Shown: in pieces, positions 1 through 12,954 of the stretch
How the letters are laid out: each line of letters starts with the position of its first letter
How positions within the stretch are numbered: the first letter of the stretch is position 1
NCBI RefSeq assembly: GCF_028453695.1
Contig: NC_135778.1
Coordinates: forward strand, 2,294,001 to 2,358,000
Length of the DNA: 64,000 nt
Direction of reading: 5' to 3'
Source: Augochlora pura
Lineage: Eukaryota > Arthropoda > Insecta > Hymenoptera > Halictidae
Made by a program: the position numbers and the translations under genes
The notes under the pieces: generated by a model
Database searches by the model: none
The model's input: the letters and a program-made list of their open reading frames with translations, nothing else
What the model was told of the DNA's origin: nothing

Positions 1-627
1 CGTTCAATGATATCGTAATTTCTGATTCCGTTCGATGTTCAATAAAATTATAAAGTTGTTCAGAAATCGGCACACGAAGGGTGCTGATGGCGGACGGTGT
101 CGAAACCGCGAATCAAGCAACCGAGTTTGCCGACGGGCGGGCGTCGAGCGCGTTAAATGCCGAATCCGGCGTCGACCATAATACGCCGGGAGCTGTGGGT
201 CGGGCCGGGAACAATTTCATAAGTCCCGAACAAGTCCCGGCCACGGAACTCGTCGAATCCCCATGGCCGTCATGGGGCTTCCGCGCGTCGGCTCCTCGCC
301 AACCCTCCCTTCCTCCCCCGACCCCCACGTTTTCCCCGTGAAAACCGCGGACGCGCGCGCCGGCCGACTCTCCGCGAGAAGCGAAACCGCGATAACAGCC
401 AGCCGGCTGCCTGCTGCTGCTGCCCGCGCGGACCATCCCAACGACTTGGCCGAAGTTGCAAAGTGCATATTGCATCGGCGCTGCGGTCGCCGCTCGACTG
501 CTAATTTAATTGCAACTAATGCCCCGCGGCCACGATACCGCCGGAAATTCCGCGCCGCGATTCCGATGGTGGGTTTTTTAATCGAATTTATTTCTCGTCG
601 GAATTGGGGAAAGAAATTGATTGAAGC
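1..627. other. GC-rich sequence without a supported gene
   Basis: Overlapping ORFs on both strands between about 80 and 630, none with recognisable protein features. Confidence 0.5.
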
Positions 628-985
628 GTAATATACCGGGTGGCGGAAAAGTGAGTTGGAAGGAGGGATTGATGGGCTCCTTGGGTGATTTGGGTGATTT
701 CGAGCAACTTTTTCCTTTGCGAAAATGTAATCCGAGGCGTCGTTTAGGAGTTATTCAGGAAAAATGCTGGCCAATGGGAGGCGAGTGTGGTTGGTGCTCT
801 AGGCGCGGTGGTGTCAATGGACGAAACTGAGAGTTGACTGCTTATTGGTCAGTGTTTTTGGTTGATAACTTTTAAAGGATTCTTTGGATGATATTTTTGT
901 AAAGGATAAAGTTGCTTCGGAGGATCTTAGGCAGCTCTTGGTTAACAATTGGGAGTGATTTATGGGACATTTTGCGTTATGGTTG
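628..985. mobile_element. palindromic dispersed element, copy 1
   Basis: Has the family blocks GAGCAACTTTTTCCTTTGCG, AGTTATTCAGGAAAAA and GCCAATGGGAGGCGAG, then their inverted partners (TTATTGGTCAGTGTTTT, GTAAAGGATAAAGTTGCTTC). Confidence 0.7.
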
Positions 986-1029
986 TTCTTTTAATTATCG
1001 GATCTTTATGTTTTTTTTTTAGAAAAGTG

Positions 1030-1345
1030 TAGTTAATTCGATACAAAAAGAAGTATGAGTAATGAATTTTAATGGATTAATGACGTAATGGTTTTCGAAA
1101 ATGGCGAAGAATTACTATCAATACACAATATTATTACTATTAACATTATTATAATTCAATACAGAGAGAAGTATAAATAATAAAATTTTGAAAAAAAGAC
1201 ATTTTAAGTTTTGTTTTACCGATAATAATTTAGTTTTCGAAAACGATGAAAAATTGCTATTATTATACCAATATTATTACTATTAACATTATTATAATTC
1301 AATACAGAGAGAAGTATAAATAATGAAATTTGAAAGAAAAAGGCA
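1030..1345. repeat. tandem repeat, about 141-bp unit
   Basis: Two good copies and one worn copy sharing AATATTATTACTATTAACAT and ATTCAATACAGAGAGAAGTA. Confidence 0.7.
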
Positions 1346-3522
1346 TTTAAAGCTTCGTATTTCCAACAATATCGCAATATCCAGTAATATACAATTTTCG
1401 TCGTTTGACTATTGGTGATTGAATTTGGCTATCAGTCGATACGTGTTAATCAGGCCAGAAAACCCTTAAGACGACCGCTGGCACGGTATTCCGATAGCCG
1501 GACGGACGCTGCCGAGTAACAATGCTATATGGCCGGGCGAGCACGGCCCGGACCAATTCCTGATTTTCGATTACCCGATTCCAGACCGATATACACCGGC
1601 CGTGCATTCCATTAGCGTGTAACAACGTGGCCCGCCAGCCTCGCCAAGCAGCAGTTTCAGTTTGCATCTTCCTGTGTATGCTTACCATATACAGGGTGTC
1701 GCGTGCGAAACGTCGCGACGCCAAAAAATCATACGCGCACCCCGTTCCAGTCAGTTTATCGTCTCGTGTCGCGCGACACGAGAACACGATTTCCTCCGAA
1801 ATACAAAATATTTTTATGTCTTTAAATAAACAAGATTAACGTGCATCGTTCGATGATAAGGATAAAGGTGGGTTTATTTAAATTTTGTTGGATTTCTGGT
1901 AAAATATATATATATGTATGCTTCGAGAAAGTTTTTATGAAAATGGATATAGTTTAATAATAGTGAGAATTGTAAAATTATGAGGCTTGGAATAAATATA
2001 ATAAATAATAGTAACATCTTGGCGATGCGTTCTTGATTTTTTCGAAATAATATAATAAAATGCGCGTCTTGTTTTTCCACCCCCGAACTGGTATAAAAAT
2101 AAAATTAATCAATCGATCGATACAATTATTTCACCAAATTAAAGCTGAAAGTCCAAGGAACAAGAAAACAATATATATTAAGTGCTTCAACCGCGCTAAC
2201 AAAATTAAAGAATATTTTAATATCGACAAATGCTAAAATCCACTTTACGCTTAATTCAATTTTAATTCAACTCTAATACAAGCCAATATTTTATTACCAT
2301 AAATACACATCAACAATAACCAGTTTATTTATTAATTAACGCGAACTCTGACAAATTCCTGGTGTACCAAAAATCGTCAACGCATTCGTTCTATCACGGT
2401 GCAAGGGATCAAAAGCTCGATCGCCGTCCGCGCGTAAAAATCGAACGATATCCAACGATCGCGAGTCTTTTTAATAAAAAAAAGGCGACACATCCCCCCT
2501 CCCCCTTACTCAACCAGCCGCGTTCCGTACTCGTATAATAGACGATAAAAGAGCCGAGCGATAATTTCGAGCATTCCGCGCCCGACGGATTTAAGCGACG
2601 ACGACGCGTCGCCCCGCGCGCGCCCGGCTTTAATCCTTTCTTTGCCGCACACACTGTATATCGGAAGCTGGAGCGCAAACACCGGCGTAAACCCGATTTC
2701 TGGGCCGACCAGGCTTAGCCGCGTCCTCGGCAAATTGAATTATCGCAAGATCCTGCCGAAGATAGGGGACGGGAGGGGTGTGTGCGATAGGAGTCCTGAC
2801 GAACGGTAGCTCACCTGGATGACGGACAGAGGAGAGACCTCCACGGTGGAGTGGATCCGCGATAAGTCAGACCGGCCGTGAGCGCGAGCGCGTTTTACGA
2901 CTCGGATTAAGCGCGGCTTGCGTTCCACGCTGAAAAATGTTCCCGGCCGGGGTTCTTTTTTTTCGTCAACCCGCGAAACTGATGCTTTAATACCGGTCGT
3001 TAATACGCTCATGGCTGGCGAGCCGCGCGCGTTACCTCTGTGCAGTCCATATGTACTATTGTCGACAAAAAGTATACCGATAATAAATCGTATACTAACA
3101 ATTTACCTCGTACCAAAAATTTGAAACGCATTAACAAATTTCTAATGTATAGATAATTTTCTCTATATTAATAATTTATTCTATACTAATGATTGACGAT
3201 ATAATTGACGATCGGCTATGTATTAACACATTTCGTGCCACGTGTACCATTCTTGATACACGCTTAAACAGCTATTCAATGCGTTAAAAAAATATTTATA
3301 AAAAATATTTAGAATTCAAGGAATAATTTTCACTAGAAGAATAGATCCATAATACATCTGCTTCATAGTTATATTGACGATAATTGATAAATGAACATAA
3401 TATATTGATTTTTAAGCTTCGATCGACCAGAATGAAGAGTCAACTAAATATAGCTCGGCGTGGAACGTGATAATAATTTATAATGTACCGATAATTTACA
3501 ACACTCTGATAATGTATACTGT
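1346..3522. other. gene-free stretch
   Basis: AT-rich, with GC-rich patches at 1460-1700 and 2500-3050. Near 3221 there is a single element-like end (TTAACACATTTCGTGCCACG) resembling one at 31800. Confidence 0.5.
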
Positions 3523-3775
3523 GTATTGGTATACTGGTAGTTAATAATACTACACTATTTATTTCAATAATGTATACTGGTAGTTAATAATACTACACTA
3601 TTTATTTCAATAATGTATACTGGTAGTTAATAATACTACACTATTTATTTCAATAAATAGTGTAGTATTATTATATATTATTATTTACATATTATTGAAA
3701 TATATATTGAATTATATATTATATATTATTTCAATAAATAGTGTAGTATTATTAACTACCAGTATACCAATAATT
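3523..3775. repeat. tandem repeat followed by its own inverted copy
   Basis: Three copies of a roughly 43-bp unit (GTATACTGGTAGTTAATAAT...), then the reverse complement (ATTATTAACTACCAGTATAC), giving a long palindrome. Confidence 0.75.
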
Positions 3776-4444
3776 TATTACATACTAATAACGACCGATA
3801 TACTAAAAATTGAACAATATACCATCAATCAATAGTTTACGATACATATACCAGTAAAGTTACAACATTATAAAGTTATAACAATTGACAACGTACAAAT
3901 TGCATTCGAACATCGTCCAACGCGTTTGAAATACGAAGCGGAGCAAGTTCCACCCCTACGTCTCCTTATAAATCATTTCAGGCGGAGAAAATCGACGGCA
4001 ACAGAAAATCTCTGCAACGGAAGCGAACTGCAGCAGCACCGTGCGAGCACACTCGCCCGTTCACCGGCTGCAATTGGTCGCTTGATATTTCGGAATCATC
4101 GCGAGTCGTATTCCGTCGGCGAGTTTCTCTCGCCCCCCACCACCGCGAGACACATGGACGCGAGTAAGTGGAAATCTAAGAGTAAACGGTGGTGCCGCAT
4201 AAAGGGAAGGCGAATTGGAAAAATTCTTTCGGCCGCGATTCGCGCGCGCGCGCGCCCTACGTGACCGGCACTGCCGCTATTTTATGGAAATTTCTCCGGG
4301 GACCGGCCGGTTCAATGGACGGGGAACGATGACGGTCTGAAAGTCCGCGGGACAGGACGATCTATCTTCCATATGGCGGACCTTCTTCTCTTTTTTATGT
4401 CGCAGCAGCCGGAGCGGAGAGACGAGAGGATTCGTCGAAAGCCG

Positions 4445-4610
4445 GTCTATAATATGTATAAATTGCTATAGTATGTATAAATTGCTATAATATGTATAAA
4501 TTGCTATAGTATGTAGAAATTACTATAATATGTATAAATTGCTATAATAAGTATAAATTGCTATAATAAGTATAAATTGCTGTAATGTGTATAAATTGCT
4601 ATAATATTCA
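4445..4610. repeat. 19-bp tandem repeat
   Basis: About nine copies of CTATAATATGTATAAATTG with few changes. Confidence 0.85.
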
Positions 4611-5831
4611 TAAATCCTCCATAAATTCTTTATAAATTCGTCCGGTTATCTTTGCCCAGACACCCATTCTCGCCCGGTACTAAAGGGGTTAAGTAGGAAT
4701 CAAATTTGATTTCAGCTTGTCACTAATATTTAACCCCTTTGCGCTATAATAACGAGTCAGACACGCGATAAATATTTCACGCTTAACCTACAAAATCTGA
4801 ATATTATTAAATTATTGCAAAAGTCTTCGTACTGTGTTTTTATATAATTTTATCATAATCATTATTACGCAATAGCTTAAACTGATTTCGCCATTTTCTC
4901 TTCTTCCCCCATTTTGCCTACAGTCACGTCACACTCATTATACTCAAAATGGGTTAACGCCGGTATAATAGTAAGTGATCGATACGTCGCAAAGCCCAGA
5001 CAACTATAACTCGAAGATCCCGTAACAGTGAAAGCAATTTGCTCCGAGCGTGCACTGTACACACAGTAGCACACATCGAGCGGAACGAAGTGGCTGACAG
5101 GGTCGCAAGGTTCTCGAACGGAGAGCGGTAAAACGGCGGGCGGTCGACGGAAACAGAGGCTCGTTAAGGTTAACGTGCTCCCAGCTCAGTTTACAATTCT
5201 TAATCGCGGTCGCGAATCCATTGTGCGTCGCACTTCTCGTAGAGCCCCCCCCCCCCCCGGCTGAAGCCCCACGGAACGAACGAAACGAATAGACGGGCGG
5301 AAGAGCTCCGTCGCACGAATTGCTCGTTTTACTTCTGAAGTTCGGCGGAACAACGGCGCTGCAGAGCAGGGGAGGGGGGAAGCTCTCGGAGTCGCTTGAA
5401 AATAGGATTGCTTTTTCGAATTTTTTTACGGTCGCAGAGCGGCCGAGCCGTTCCGAACATTACGAGGCCATTTCGTAACGAAGCTCCGAGCTCTCTCTCT
5501 CTCCCTCTCTCTCTCTCTCTCTTTTAACCCTCTTCCCTCTTCGCGTGGCCCTTCCGCGCCTTCGCCCTTTCGAAACGGCGCCCAATGTCCGCGAACGGAG
5601 ACGTAAAAAATTACATTCCGACACTCCCGTAAACGACTGTTTTCCGTTTCTTCTCGAGCGGAACAACGCCGGAACGGCCGGCGACCGGGATTCGTTGAGA
5701 ACGCGCCGGTTCCGCGGACTTAACGTGTTTACGAAAAAACAATGGCCGCCGACGGTGTCGCGAGTTTAGCGGAGTTACCGAGTTGTACATACTATAAGTA
5801 CACGATCGAAAGACATTGTGGAGGTTAGAGA
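4611..5831. other. gene-free stretch with a possible solo element end
   Basis: TTAACCCCTTTGCGCTATAA near 4730 resembles the TTAA-element ends but no partner was found. A poly-C run lies at 5247-5258 and (CT)n at 5494-5522. Confidence 0.5.
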
Positions 5832-6082
5832 TTAACCTCTTGCACTATGATAACGAGTCAGACTCGTGACAAAGATTCCACGCAAGATCTACTAAATTAA
5901 TAAATTATTAATTTCTTATAAATCGAAAGCAAATTGAATTTTTCAATGATCGAAGGCTAGAAACGGAAGCAAATAAAGACAATATGAGAAATTAAAATTA
6001 TCTGGTCCTTTTAAGGAAAGTATTAAGAACAAATAAGTGATAATCAACGCAATGTAAAAGAAGTCGTAGTGCAAGGGGTAAA
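5832..6082. mobile_element. TTAA-type MITE with CCTCTTGCACTATG ends
   Basis: TTAACCTCTTGCACTATGAT ... CGTAGTGCAAGGGGTAAA, with ACGAGTCAGACTCGTGAC just inside the left end. That inner block recurs at 4750 and 28965. Confidence 0.65.
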
Positions 6083-8569
6083 GGTGAAGTAGTTTTTAGC
6101 ATTCGATTGTTACATTTATTAAATAATAACAAAATATATATATGTGTGCTGGTGTTCATGAAAACGCTGATTCCACTGGTTTTTTCAATGCAAATTGTTG
6201 GATCGAAAGTAGCCGGGGTCGCTTTTCTGTGATCCTGATCTGGTAATTGTTAAACTTAGCGAAACGCTAAAAAGCATTAAAAACATTAAAAGCTCGCGAA
6301 CTATTTAAACAATCTAAAACGCTACTATATTGCGTCTAAAACACATAAAAGGTAATAAAAAAAGAAAACCATCCACGTCTCGACCATAAACAATTTACAA
6401 AACCCATCGAATCGCGACGATTCCGGCCAACCGACAAACAACGCCGAAACACCGCGATCAGAGAAAACGGTGAAATTTCTGAGGGTAGAAATCCGTTTTG
6501 GGTCCGACGATTCTTGGACAACGCCGGCCATAAAACGCGAATTTTCGTAAACCGCGCGGTCGAATCGAAATGCCATTTTCGGCTGGCGAATTTAATCCGG
6601 CGAAATCTTTTTGCCGGGCGTTGAAAAGCCGTCGAATGACGAAGCGGTTTTCTAAATATTTTTTTATTTGACCCGGGCCCCGAAAAAGCTCTCTCTTTCT
6701 GTAAGCGGTCGCGCGCGCGATCGCCCGGCCGCCGACCCGCTCTGTCCTTCTTTTTTTTTTTTTTTTTTATTTTTGCACATGTCAAACGTTCAATCGCGGC
6801 TCCGCTCGATCCCGCAAAATTGCTTCGTCAATTATGAAAGAAACAATACACCGAGGCACGAGCCAGCCGCGGACAACGCGAAAATAGACTGCGAACGGGA
6901 TCGCTGGCCCGTGAATCACTCTCTCCCCACTCCCTCGCTCTTTCCCTCCCTCTCTTTGGCTCCCTTTCTCTATTTCTCTCTTCCTCTCTCTTTGGCTCTT
7001 TCTCTCTTCCTCTCTCTTTGGCTCTTTCTCTCTTCCTCTCTCTTCGGCTCTCTTTCTCTCTCTCGAGCCGGATGTTTCCGGGCGATCGCGAAGAAGAAGT
7101 AGGAGCGTTATTAACTCGGCTGCGAAAGCTGTTACAACGGGCCAGCAATTTTGCACGATAATTCGATCGTTCCTCGCCGCTATTAAAATACCGATTAAGC
7201 ATCCTCCGCCGAGATAAACGATATTTAAACTCGATACTTCGCGCCGAGAGAAGTTTACGAGTTCCCCCACTCCGTCTCTCCTTACCCGAACCCCCACCCT
7301 CGCCGAGTTACGCGAAGCTGTTGGCGGAACCCCGGTGACGTCGGAACGGCAGCGCTGGGGGGTTCGCCGGGCCTCGATAAATACGGAAATTCAATTTCAG
7401 AAAACGGTCGAGTTTGTCTCGCGTTGTCGACCGGGCCGGGATTGTTTTTCTCTTTAACCGATTCATTGTTGGTAACGCGGCGGCGGATTTCGCGGGGCCG
7501 CGATTAAATTCGATTGCGAACGGGAATCGTTTCTTTGTTGCTGGCTGAATTAGATAAGGATAAGGATAATAATAATAATAATTATTATTATTATAGTAGT
7601 AAGGGTAGTGATAATAACGATATTAACTTAATTATTTTTGTAACGGTAATATAGTAGTAATACAAATGTTAACAGTGCTGATACAGTTTTTGTTATACTG
7701 GCAACAATAGTAGTTTCAATAGTTAAATAACATTGTTGCAAAGCAGTTACTTTTGTAATAATAATAATTTTATCATATATATACATATATAGTATTTAGT
7801 TTATAAGTACACACAATTATTATACATAATAATAATAATAATATTTATCATTAGTATTGTAATGGCTCTAATACTAACAATTATATTCGCGTAGACGGGA
7901 AGAAATAAAAAATTACAAAAGAAACAGAATATTAAAAATAGCGGTCACGCGACCATAATAAAAATAGAAATATATATATAATATTGCGATAAAAAAAGGT
8001 AAGGAGAAAAAGAAGGTACAGCATGCTAAATAATAATAAATGTACCACAGTGATCCAATATACATACGGTATCCGATACAGAGATCAGATCTCGGTTTCT
8101 CGCGATGCTCCGAAATCCCGTACGAGAGCGTACGTACTGTTACAGCTTCCAATAAACTCGGCTAAATCCTTTTGAAAACGACGCGCCCCGTTTCTTTGGA
8201 CCCGGTGTATTAGGCTCCTTAAGAAATTGCGATTGAAGATACGGCGATGGTGGAACGCGATCCGGTAACCTTTCCGATTTTAAAGCGGAGATTTAGAAAG
8301 AGAGAATTTACATTGGTTTCGAGAACCTTGCGAACGTACGTTGTACAGGATTCTATTGAAAATACACCGTGAAAGGATGCGTGCTGCTGTCTCCTTTTTT
8401 ATTTATTTGATTCTTCTTGATTATATAGACTATTTTAGCGGTAAATAGTGCTTTGTTGAAATGATTTTTATATTACTGTTGAAAGGAGTAACATGCTGCT
8501 ATTTGTTTATATTGTAGTTCTATTGTGAATAATAATTTATTAGGGACGCATTTATCGTTCTACTATTTA
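6083..8569. other. gene-free stretch
   Basis: GC-rich from 6.4 to 7.5 kb with CTCTTTCTCTCTTCC repeats (6920-7060), then AT-rich with AATAATAAT runs. The ORFs here are low-complexity. Confidence 0.5.
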
Positions 8570-8870
8570 TCTTGATTCTACTGGGTTTATTCTATTCGAT
8601 TCATTCTACTCAATTCATGTCGAATCGTTCTACTCGATTTCCTCTATTCGACTCGGTCTACTCGATTTATTCTACTCGACTCATGTCGACTCGTGCCACT
8701 CGATTTATTTTATTCCACTCAGCCTACTCGACCTATTATATTCGACTCATTTTACTAGATTTATTCTACTCAACTCATGTCGACTCATGCTACTTGTCTC
8801 CCTACACTCGAGTCATACTACTTGTCTTCTTACATTCGACTCATATTGATTCGTTCTACATTATACTATC
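8570..8870. repeat. degenerate TCTACTCGAYTCATGTCGAC repeat
   Basis: Short units of TCTACTCGATTTAT and ACTCATGTCGACTCG alternate about fifteen times. The open frame across it is a by-product of the repeat. Confidence 0.75.
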
Positions 8871-9340
8871 TACGTCATACATTCTTCACATTATAGTAAT
8901 ATATATTAGAGTATCATATACTATTATGTATATTACACATATTATGCTACATTATCAGTACATTGTAAATTATCAGTATACCCAAAATTCTTACTATATT
9001 TTTCAATTCATTGCTATACAGTAAATTGTTAGTTCACAGAAAATCATCGATATATTATAAATTATTGACATATCGAAAATTCTTAGTACACCTTAAATTA
9101 TCATACTATACGCGCGCCAATCGTCGACCGGATTTCGACGATTTTCATTGGCGCCGCCGCTGATTTCTCCAGAGAGAAGAATCGCGCGCCCCACGGCGCG
9201 AACTTTTATTAGAACTTTTGGATGGTGTCCAGCGGGCAGTCGTCGGCGCCATTCGTCCGCCAACTTCCTCCGCCCGGTTTTTCCATCCGTTTCTCGCCGT
9301 TCTCGTCAACGGCATCTCACGCGTCGAAGGCATTAGCGCG

Positions 9341-9368
9341 ACGACGACGACGACGACGACGACGACGG
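9341..9368. repeat. (GAC)n microsatellite
   Basis: Uninterrupted run of CGACGA triplets. A related GTC-rich run follows at 9478-9515. Confidence 0.8.
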
Positions 9369-10105
9369 CTGCGCGAGACCAACTACACCGCCCCGACGAC
9401 GATCTTTTAATCAAAACGCCCGGGCATGTAAATCGCATACTGATTCCGTGTGTTATGCTCCCCGCGGAAAGAGATTTGTCGTCGTCGTCGTTCACGTCGT
9501 TGTCGTCGCCGTCGGACGATATTGGAATTTTTACGAGTACGCTGTTAATCGAGAAACGGATCAGCGCCCCGCCGCTTCTCGTTCAATCGTGCAGGAATTC
9601 ATTCCGGGAATTCGTCGTCCGGCCCGTGGAACTTTGATTAAATTTTACCCATGTTTCGTGCCACGCGGAAAACGCCAATTTTTTTAATCCCGCGCCCATT
9701 CGTTTCGGCGCTCCTGCGAGACGCTCCTTTATTTATAGATCGATCGACGGCCAAGTGGCCACCGATCGGAACCGCTTTGTTGCCGCGGAACGGAGAACTG
9801 CCGCCCACTCGGACAATTTTGTTTCGAACCGGTTGTAGAACACTTGTTCCTCTTCTTTTGATTTATTTAAAATGTCCGTTTTCACTCGGTCATCGGTTTG
9901 TAGTTTTAATTGGGACGGTTGTTATAATATCGTTTTTAGTGTACTAATTTAATATTTAATATAACACTGAGTACTATATGTAAGCCACAGTTTGGCATTT
10001 TATAATAAGAAATAATTTCTTTTTTTAAAAAAGAAAGTAAAAAGAATCAAATCTCCTAGTTGGAAAACTAGTATGATTTTTGACTAATATGATTCTATAC
10101 TACTA

Positions 10106-10315
10106 TTCATATAGTAGTATATAAATTCTACTATTTATATAGTAGTATATAAATTCTACTATTTATATAGTAGTATATAAATTCTACTATTTATATAGTA
10201 GTATATAAATTCTACTATTTATATAGTAGTATATAAATTCTACTATTTATATAGTAGTACATAAATTCTACTGTTTATATAGTGATATATAAATTCTACT
10301 ATTTATAACAGTACT
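10106..10315. repeat. 28-bp tandem repeat with palindromic units
   Basis: About seven copies of a unit containing TAGTAGTATATAAATTCTAC; each unit can fold on itself. Confidence 0.85.
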
Positions 10316-12341
10316 ATAAAATTACACTAGAAAGTTGTACACCACTGTGCAAATACTTTTGGCAGTCGCTGTACAGGTCCCCGCCTACGAATGGCTCCGG
10401 GGGTCTCCGTGCATTCCGAGCGTCTCCATAGATTGCGGTGCCCTAAGTGTTTCGAGTGTCTAGAGAATTCGCCGAACTTCGATGATTTGGGTTAGACTCT
10501 CGGACGGTCTCCGCGTGTCCTCGGGAACAGGGTGATTTTAGGGATCCTAATGTCTCGAAGATTAGGACGAACTGGGTGATACTTGGCCAGCCCGAGGACT
10601 TCCAGGATCTCGATGATCCGAGTCTACCATAATCTCTCTATCCAGTGTATCTTCAAGAGCCAGCGTCACGCTCATCTGTCAGAGACAAGCTCTTGATTTA
10701 TGCTGTGTAATAGACTGCAAAATCTCTGCAAAAAGACTCACTTTAATTTTCTATTCGATTAGTTTATTTTAGTGATAATATTTTTTGGATAATAATAATA
10801 ATCTGAATTGTTATCATTTTTTTATGATAATAGTTTAGATAATATTTTATCAAGAATACATACAATATACAGCTCAATATATGCACTCAGTTCATTTTAA
10901 CGATAATATTTTAGATAATAATAATTTTAATTCTTATCATTTTAATGATAATTTCCTTCTACTATCAACTAGAAAATTACGAAAGTAACAACAATACAGG
11001 ACAATTTAACAATTCAACACCTTACGCACGCGAGAACAATTACACAGTACGAGAACAATTACGCGGCATTACCAACCAATTCGCAACATCCGCGAAAGCG
11101 ACGCAACGCGACATTTTCTAGGTAAACACGTTATAAATCGATAAAACGCCGCGAACGTGTTTACGCCGAGTCCACGACCGTGGAATCGGCAAAGGGTTGA
11201 TGAAACGATATTACTAAAAATCGGGAGAGAGAGGAAGAGAGAGGGAGAGAGAGAGAGAGAGAGCAGAGGGCAATCGGTAGAGAACACCAAAGCGGTTCGT
11301 TTTTCGTCGGCCGCTCTCCCGACGCCCCTTTGAAAGCCGAGAGCGGCTCCGAGTCGAACAACCGTCGCTCCTCGGAAGGAGCGGCCCACCCTTGGCCCTT
11401 TGACGTAGAAGGTCATAAACTATTCACGCCCTTCAGCCCCGGTGATGACAGTCGTCGCGCGCCGCCTGCATTTGCAACTCACAGGACGAAACACAGTAAA
11501 TTATTTCTGGACGAAGTGCGTCAAAGCGTCACCGTGACCCCCCTCCCCTCACCCCTGTCCCTGTACTTCGCCCGGGTTGCTCGTCCGCCTTCGTTTCTCC
11601 CTTTGGGATAGCGGAGAGTATGGACAACGCTCGGGGATTAACGCGTAACGGGGGAACAGCGTCGTTACAACGATCCAGTATCTCTGCGGACGCGGCGATG
11701 TCAAAGCAACTTATTTCCTCCTTGTCGGCTAATCCCTTTGAGAATCGTTAATCCGCGAGCCGACGCCGCCGCCCCTCTCCTCCTCCCCCCCACCGTGTGC
11801 ATGCCACTTAACCTGGAGCTTTAAATTGCCGTCCCGGCGATATGATAACTCGGACGAGCAACGAATGGATTCCTGTGTGCGCCGCGCGCATCGTTAACCT
11901 CTTCCACTGTAACGACGAGTAAAGATTAAAGTAAAGACAAAGATTCCATGCAAGATTTGTTAACAATGCTCTAACAATATTTATGAGTATTGTTAATTTC
12001 TTCTAATTTGAAATTAAAATGCTAACATTTGTATTTAACATGGTTTAATAGTTCTATATGACGATTTTAATATTTCTAATTAATATAATATTGATATTTC
12101 AGTATTTCAATATTTCCGATTAATATAATATTTATATTTCGGTATTTCAATATTTCTATATTATTCTACACAATTTGAACATTTATAATTAATATAATAA
12201 TTTAATAATAGTTTGCAATGTAATAATTGTAAGTCTTCGATTAACATTAGTAAATTCTAGCTTTACCTTTTCACTCGAAGCTGTGCCAAAACAATAATTT
12301 TAACAATTCTTTAAATATAAACTAATAATATAGAGAGTACT

Positions 12342-12542
12342 TTAACCCTTTGCACTGGATTTCACCGAAGCGTCTAAAATATACCTAGAAACCACAAGAA
12401 CTCCGCCACGTGATACGACGAAAATAAATTTCTATATTATTTCTAATATTATTATTTTTATATTTCTAATATATTTCTAATGTTATATTTCTAATATTAT
12501 TATTTTACCTCCACTCCGGAGCCCTCTAGTGCAAACGGTTAA
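12342..12542. mobile_element. TTAA-type MITE upstream of the dipeptidase start
   Basis: TTAACCCTTTGCACTGGA ... CTCTAGTGCAAACGGTTAA, ending 73 bp before the ATG and so probably in the promoter or 5' UTR. Confidence 0.7.
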
Positions 12543-12615
12543 CACTAGACAAAAATAAATACACGATAATCCAACGAATAACTCGATAATCATCGACTGA
12601 CTAGTGTAATAATCG

Positions 12616-12954
12616 ATGTTTCAGTGTGGCGGTCAGAGCGGTGTCTGGATAGCAACTGTGATCTTACTGTTAATTGGAAGCTGCGTCGAGAAAGTTGGGC
12701 CACGGCCAGCCGATGGCGAGATTGCGCACCTGACGTCGTCGAAGGAAAGGTTGGACACTGTCAGACAGGTACTTACCGAGGTGCCTTTGATAGACGGGCA
12801 CAATGACCTTCCCTGGAACATTCGAAACTTCGTCCACAATCAGCTGGCCGAGTTCGATTTCGACAAGGATCTGCGACAGGTCGCGCCGTGGAGCAAGAGC
12901 GCGTGGAGCCAGACCGACTTGGTCAGGCTTCGTCAGGGCATGGTCGGCGGACAG
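12616..12954 (+). CDS. DPEP: dipeptidase exon 1
   Basis: Encodes residues 1-113: the hydrophobic N terminus, then the first zinc-binding pair H62/D64. It ends GGACAG before gtaatt (phase 0). Confidence 0.93.

Larger units (their letters stand above)
8871..12341. other. gene-free stretch upstream of the dipeptidase
   Basis: Apart from the listed triplet and 28-bp repeats, no gene could be supported. TTAACCTCTTCCACTGTAAC at about 11894 looks like another TTAA-element end without a clear partner. Confidence 0.5.

Noticed and set aside
6336..6785. 149-codon minus-strand ORF
   Set aside because: Begins in a poly-lysine run from a poly-T tract, shows no domain, and overlaps other ORFs of similar quality.
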